From assembly GCA_018609965.1 (NCBI GenBank), contig JAHENP010000043.1, positions 1 through 8,424 on the forward strand: a stretch of DNA of 8,424 bases, in the 5' to 3' direction. Below are positions 6,018-8,424 of the stretch, piece by piece. The translations under genes were made by a program, and so were the position numbers. The DNA is from Haloferacaceae archaeon. GTDB lineage: Archaea > Halobacteriota > Halobacteria > Halobacteriales > Haloferacaceae. Each line of letters begins with the position of its first letter. Position 1 is the first letter of the stretch. The notes under the pieces were generated by a model. That model had not been told where the DNA came from and made no database searches. It worked only from the letters and a program-made list of their open reading frames with translations.

Positions 6018-7603
6018 CAGACGATCTCTCGCGGCGCGGGTTCCTCCAGGCGACCGGTGCGGCGGCGGCCGCGGCCACCGTCGGCCGTGCCAGCGCGGCC
6101 ACCCCCGAGGTCTCGAAAGCGGACCAGGTGCTCGTCGGGGTGTCGGCGGCCGCCGACAGCCTCCGCGGGCCGGTCGAAGACACACTGCCGGAGCCGGCGG
6201 CGATTCTCGACGCCGACGAGACGCTCCGGTACGTCACCGTCCAGTTCCCGCCGGACACGCCGACCGGCATCGAACACGACTACGTCCAGACCGCCGAGAG
6301 CCACGAGATGGTCCGGTACGCGGAGCGCAACCGACAACAACGACCGTCGTTCGAGCCGAGCGATCCGCTCCGGAGTACACAGGACTCGTTGGACCTGATC
6401 AACGCCAATGCGGCGTTCGACACGACGTTGGGTTCCTCGGACGTTCGGATTGCCGTGATCGACACAGGCGTGGACTACGATCACGAGGACCTCGCTGCGA
6501 ACGTCCGGTCGAACCCCGGTAAGGACTTCGCCGACGGCGACGACGATCCGATCAACGGAACCAGCGACAACGGCCAACCACAGACACACGGCACCCACGT
6601 CGCCGGGATTGCCGGGGCAGTGACAGACAACGGGACAGGTGTCACGGGAGTGAGCCAGTCGGAGTTGATCTTCGGACGTGCGCTCGGCGCCGATGGCTCT
6701 GGGTTCGGCTCGGATGTCGCCGACGCAATCAAGTGGGCCGCAAACCAGAATGCTGACATCATCAACCTCTCGTTAGGATCACCGTCTGCATCGACCGTAG
6801 AGCGCAACGCCGTCCAGTACGCGCACAACGAGGGGTCGTTGCTGATCGCGGCTGCAGGCAACGACGACAACGACTCCGTTGGGTTTCCCGCTGGGTACGA
6901 TCAGGTTGTCGCCGTCTCGGCTGTCGACTCCGACGGCAACCTAGCGCGTTTCACGAACACCGGCTCGCAGGTCGAGGTGGCCGCACCGGGCGTGGGATAC
7001 AACTCGACCGTGGCCGAAGGCTACTTCGGCAACAAGTACTATCCGAAGAGCGGCACGTCGATGTCGTCGCCGTGTGCCGCAGGTGTCGCCGCACTCATTA
7101 TCGCCCAACACGGGACGAACCGCGCGACCACACGCAAACACCTCCGGGAGACCGCCAACGACACTGACCTCTCTACTGACGAGGAAGGTGCCGGGATCAT
7201 CGACGCACAGGCAGCCGTCGAGACGACTCCGAGTGCGACACCAACGCCGACGCCCCCAGGATCGGGCGGCGGCAACGGCGGCCGACAGACGACAGACACT
7301 GTCTCCAGCGACCTCTCCGGGTTCAGCGACTCCGACTGCTACGCCTACAGCTTCTCCTTCGACGACCCCGCTTCCGTCGATGTCCAACTCACCGGCGACG
7401 ACGGGACGGACTTCGACCTCTACGTCAACGACGGGGAGGCAGACTGTCCGACGAACGACACGGCGACGAAACGGTTCGTCTCCACGGACAGCAACGAGAG
7501 TCTCACGATCCAGAACCCCGACACGTCGACACGGCTGTACGTCACCGTCGACTCGTACGCCCGGAGTGGGAACTACACGCTCAGCGTCACCGAGACGGGG
7601 TGA
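6005..7603 (+). CDS. Halolysin-type extracellular subtilase (peptidase S8) with PPC domain
   Basis: The product is a 532-residue secreted serine protease. It opens with a Tat signal, SRRGFLQATG (9-18) followed by an alanine-rich stretch ending RASA-A near 31, so it is exported folded. An I9-like propeptide (about 35-115) includes the strand LRYVTVQFPPD and ends before the mature domain. The catalytic triad is D153 (AVIDTGVDYDHED), H195 (THGTHVAGIAG) and S352 (SGTSMSSPCAAG), with oxyanion N286 (AAAGND). A Thr/Pro/Gly linker (408-427) leads to a C-terminal pre-peptidase-type (PPC) domain (about 432-530) with C445 and C481, a possible disulfide. The length is normal for halolysins. The start is GTG 6005; GTG 6014 is an alternative. 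With no promoter visible after the archaellin-like gene, co-transcription is likely. It could degrade external protein or process surface subunits. Confidence 0.95.
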   Translation: MSTVTDDLSRRGFLQATGAAAAAATVGRASAATPEVSKADQVLVGVSAAADSLRGPVEDTLPEPAAILDADETLRYVTVQFPPDTPTGIEHDYVQTAESHEMVRYAERNRQQRPSFEPSDPLRSTQDSLDLINANAAFDTTLGSSDVRIAVIDTGVDYDHEDLAANVRSNPGKDFADGDDDPINGTSDNGQPQTHGTHVAGIAGAVTDNGTGVTGVSQSELIFGRALGADGSGFGSDVADAIKWAANQNADIINLSLGSPSASTVERNAVQYAHNEGSLLIAAAGNDDNDSVGFPAGYDQVVAVSAVDSDGNLARFTNTGSQVEVAAPGVGYNSTVAEGYFGNKYYPKSGTSMSSPCAAGVAALIIAQHGTNRATTRKHLRETANDTDLSTDEEGAGIIDAQAAVETTPSATPTPTPPGSGGGNGGRQTTDTVSSDLSGFSDSDCYAYSFSFDDPASVDVQLTGDDGTDFDLYVNDGEADCPTNDTATKRFVSTDSNESLTIQNPDTSTRLYVTVDSYARSGNYTLSVTETG

Positions 7604-7638
7604 GCCGCCAGTCCCGGCCGCCAGCGGGGTGTCCTCTG

Positions 7639-7667
7639 CCGTGGAAAGTACACACCTCACTCCACGG
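7639..7667. terminator. Inverted repeat at the halolysin/C39-peptidase junction
   Basis: CCGTGGA (7639-7645) and TCCACGG (7661-7667) form a perfect 7-bp stem with a 15-base loop, extendable by G-U pairs in RNA. The right arm covers the last codons of the leftward gene, whose stop is at 7657-7659 in the loop. It could terminate or stabilise both convergent transcripts. There is no U-run typical of archaeal terminators, so the role is uncertain. Confidence 0.4.
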
Positions 7668-8424
7668 TGACCTTGGTGTAGGCGGCGACGAGCCAACTCC
7701 CCCAGTCGAGGTGGTGTGAACTGTAGTCCCAGGTGTCGTGGAGGATCAACTCGTCACCGCCTTGATCGTAGCCGACGACACAGACGCTGTGGTTGCCGTA
7801 GTTCTGGTTCCTGTCGTCTGCCTGGTCGCCGCTGGTCATGTTGAGCAGGAACGGCCGCTCGGCGTCGATCTCACTCTTCACGAAGTTCGGGTGACTCCAG
7901 ATGTAGATGTTCCGGCCGTTGTAGGAGTTGTTACCTGTGTCGAACTTGTTGAAACCGTTGTCGATGTCCGTCGGGAACGTCGACCCGGCGTCGTTCGTGT
8001 TCATGTCCTCGTGGAGGTCGTCGATGTACGCCTCCTTCTCCAGGAAGCCAGCCCCCTCGTGGTACGCGAGCAGCATCGACGCCGCGACCGGGACACAGCC
8101 GTCCCACTCGTCCCACGGGTCGTCGTCGTCACTCTCCGTCCAGGCGGGCACGCCCCAGAGCTGGTCGAAGTGACTCGTGGCGCTCGGCGCGCCGGTCGAC
8201 GACGACGCCATCCCGTCGGGGTCGATCTCTCGCAGCGGTGTCGCGCGTCCGTTCCTGACGTTCACTCCGCGTCCGTCCGCGAGTTCGACCCCGTACTTCA
8301 CCCCGCCGTGGTAGAGGAGCTTGTCGGTCGGCCGCGCTCCCCGAGCCCGAACTGCCGCGCGGGTCGCCTCGACCCGGCTCTGTGGCGGGGCGGCGGTGCT
8401 GTACTCGATCACGTCCGCCCACTC
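7657..8424 (-). CDS. C39-like (papain-fold) cysteine peptidase, partial at N-terminus
   Basis: The frame is open through the right edge, so the true start, and probably a secretion signal, lie outside. A GTG at 8412 is the first in-window candidate, but residues before it (EWAD) continue in frame. Numbering from GTG 8412, the C-terminal domain carries the C39-like triad pattern: DGCVPVAASMLLAYHEG (104-120) with nucleophile C106, GNHSVCVVGYD (206-216) with H208, and LILHDTWDY (222-230) with D226. The N-terminal part (VIEYSTAAPPQS, LLYHGGVKYGVELADGR) looks like a secreted-peptidase prodomain with a PepSY-like strand pattern. The substrate is unknown; a peptidase acting on extracellular proteins or a leader peptide is most likely. 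No ABC transporter domain, as in bacteriocin C39 exporters, is fused to it in the visible part. It converges on the halolysin with 53 bp between stops. Confidence 0.8.
   Translation of the reverse strand, partial: EWADVIEYSTAAPPQSRVEATRAAVRARGARPTDKLLYHGGVKYGVELADGRGVNVRNGRATPLREIDPDGMASSSTGAPSATSHFDQLWGVPAWTESDDDDPWDEWDGCVPVAASMLLAYHEGAGFLEKEAYIDDLHEDMNTNDAGSTFPTDIDNGFNKFDTGNNSYNGRNIYIWSHPNFVKSEIDAERPFLLNMTSGDQADDRNQNYGNHSVCVVGYDQGGDELILHDTWDYSSHHLDWGSWLVAAYTKVTVE

Noticed and set aside
5933..6598. A 221-codon minus-strand open frame opposite the halolysin N-terminus
   Set aside because: It lies opposite a frame with an intact Tat signal and S8 triad, and its Val/Arg-rich sequence shows no recognisable motif.
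6941..7696. A 251-codon minus-strand open frame opposite the halolysin C-terminus
   Set aside because: It overlaps the catalytic serine region and PPC domain antisense and runs into the C39-like gene; composition matches antisense reading.

Overview
The window is GC-rich throughout. Its predicted proteins are acidic (rich in D, E and T), GTG starts are common, promoters are short AT-rich TATA boxes, and there is a Tat-dependent halolysin and an archaellin-type N-terminus. Together these point to a haloarchaeon (class Halobacteria). I saw no rRNA, tRNA, CRISPR array or insertion sequence.

Left part (1-2758). A truncated S9/prolyl-oligopeptidase-type beta-propeller protein runs leftward off the edge. 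It is divergent from a small FMN-binding split-barrel (PPOX-like) protein. That gene converges, with only 12 bp between stop codons, on a five-helix membrane protein of unknown function. The membrane protein is in turn divergent from a 145-residue protein I do not recognise.

Middle (2761-5012). Three leftward genes follow. The first is a cytochrome P450 with a complete haem-thiolate loop but no acidic residue in its I-helix motif; its last codons are tandemly duplicated just after the stop. The second is a 128-residue protein, possibly SpoIIAA/STAS-like, behind a very clear TATA box. The third is a conserved-looking 114-residue protein of unknown function.

Right part (5041-8424). An AT-rich divergent promoter region drives an archaellin-like protein with a class III (prepilin/archaellin) signal. 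A halolysin-type subtilase (Tat signal, propeptide, S8 catalytic domain, C-terminal PPC domain) follows in the same direction and has no promoter of its own that I can see. The two genes are joined by an ATGA/GTGA chain through a 24-codon reading frame, which suggests co-expression. A C39-like papain-fold peptidase, cut by the right edge, converges on the halolysin. The right third therefore looks like a cell-surface and extracellular module: one archaellin/pilin-like subunit plus two exported peptidases.

Most worth following up are the archaellin-halolysin pair and its coupling ORF, the 40-bp duplication of the P450 3' end, the I-helix substitution, and the inverted repeats that overlap stop codons at all three convergent gene junctions.
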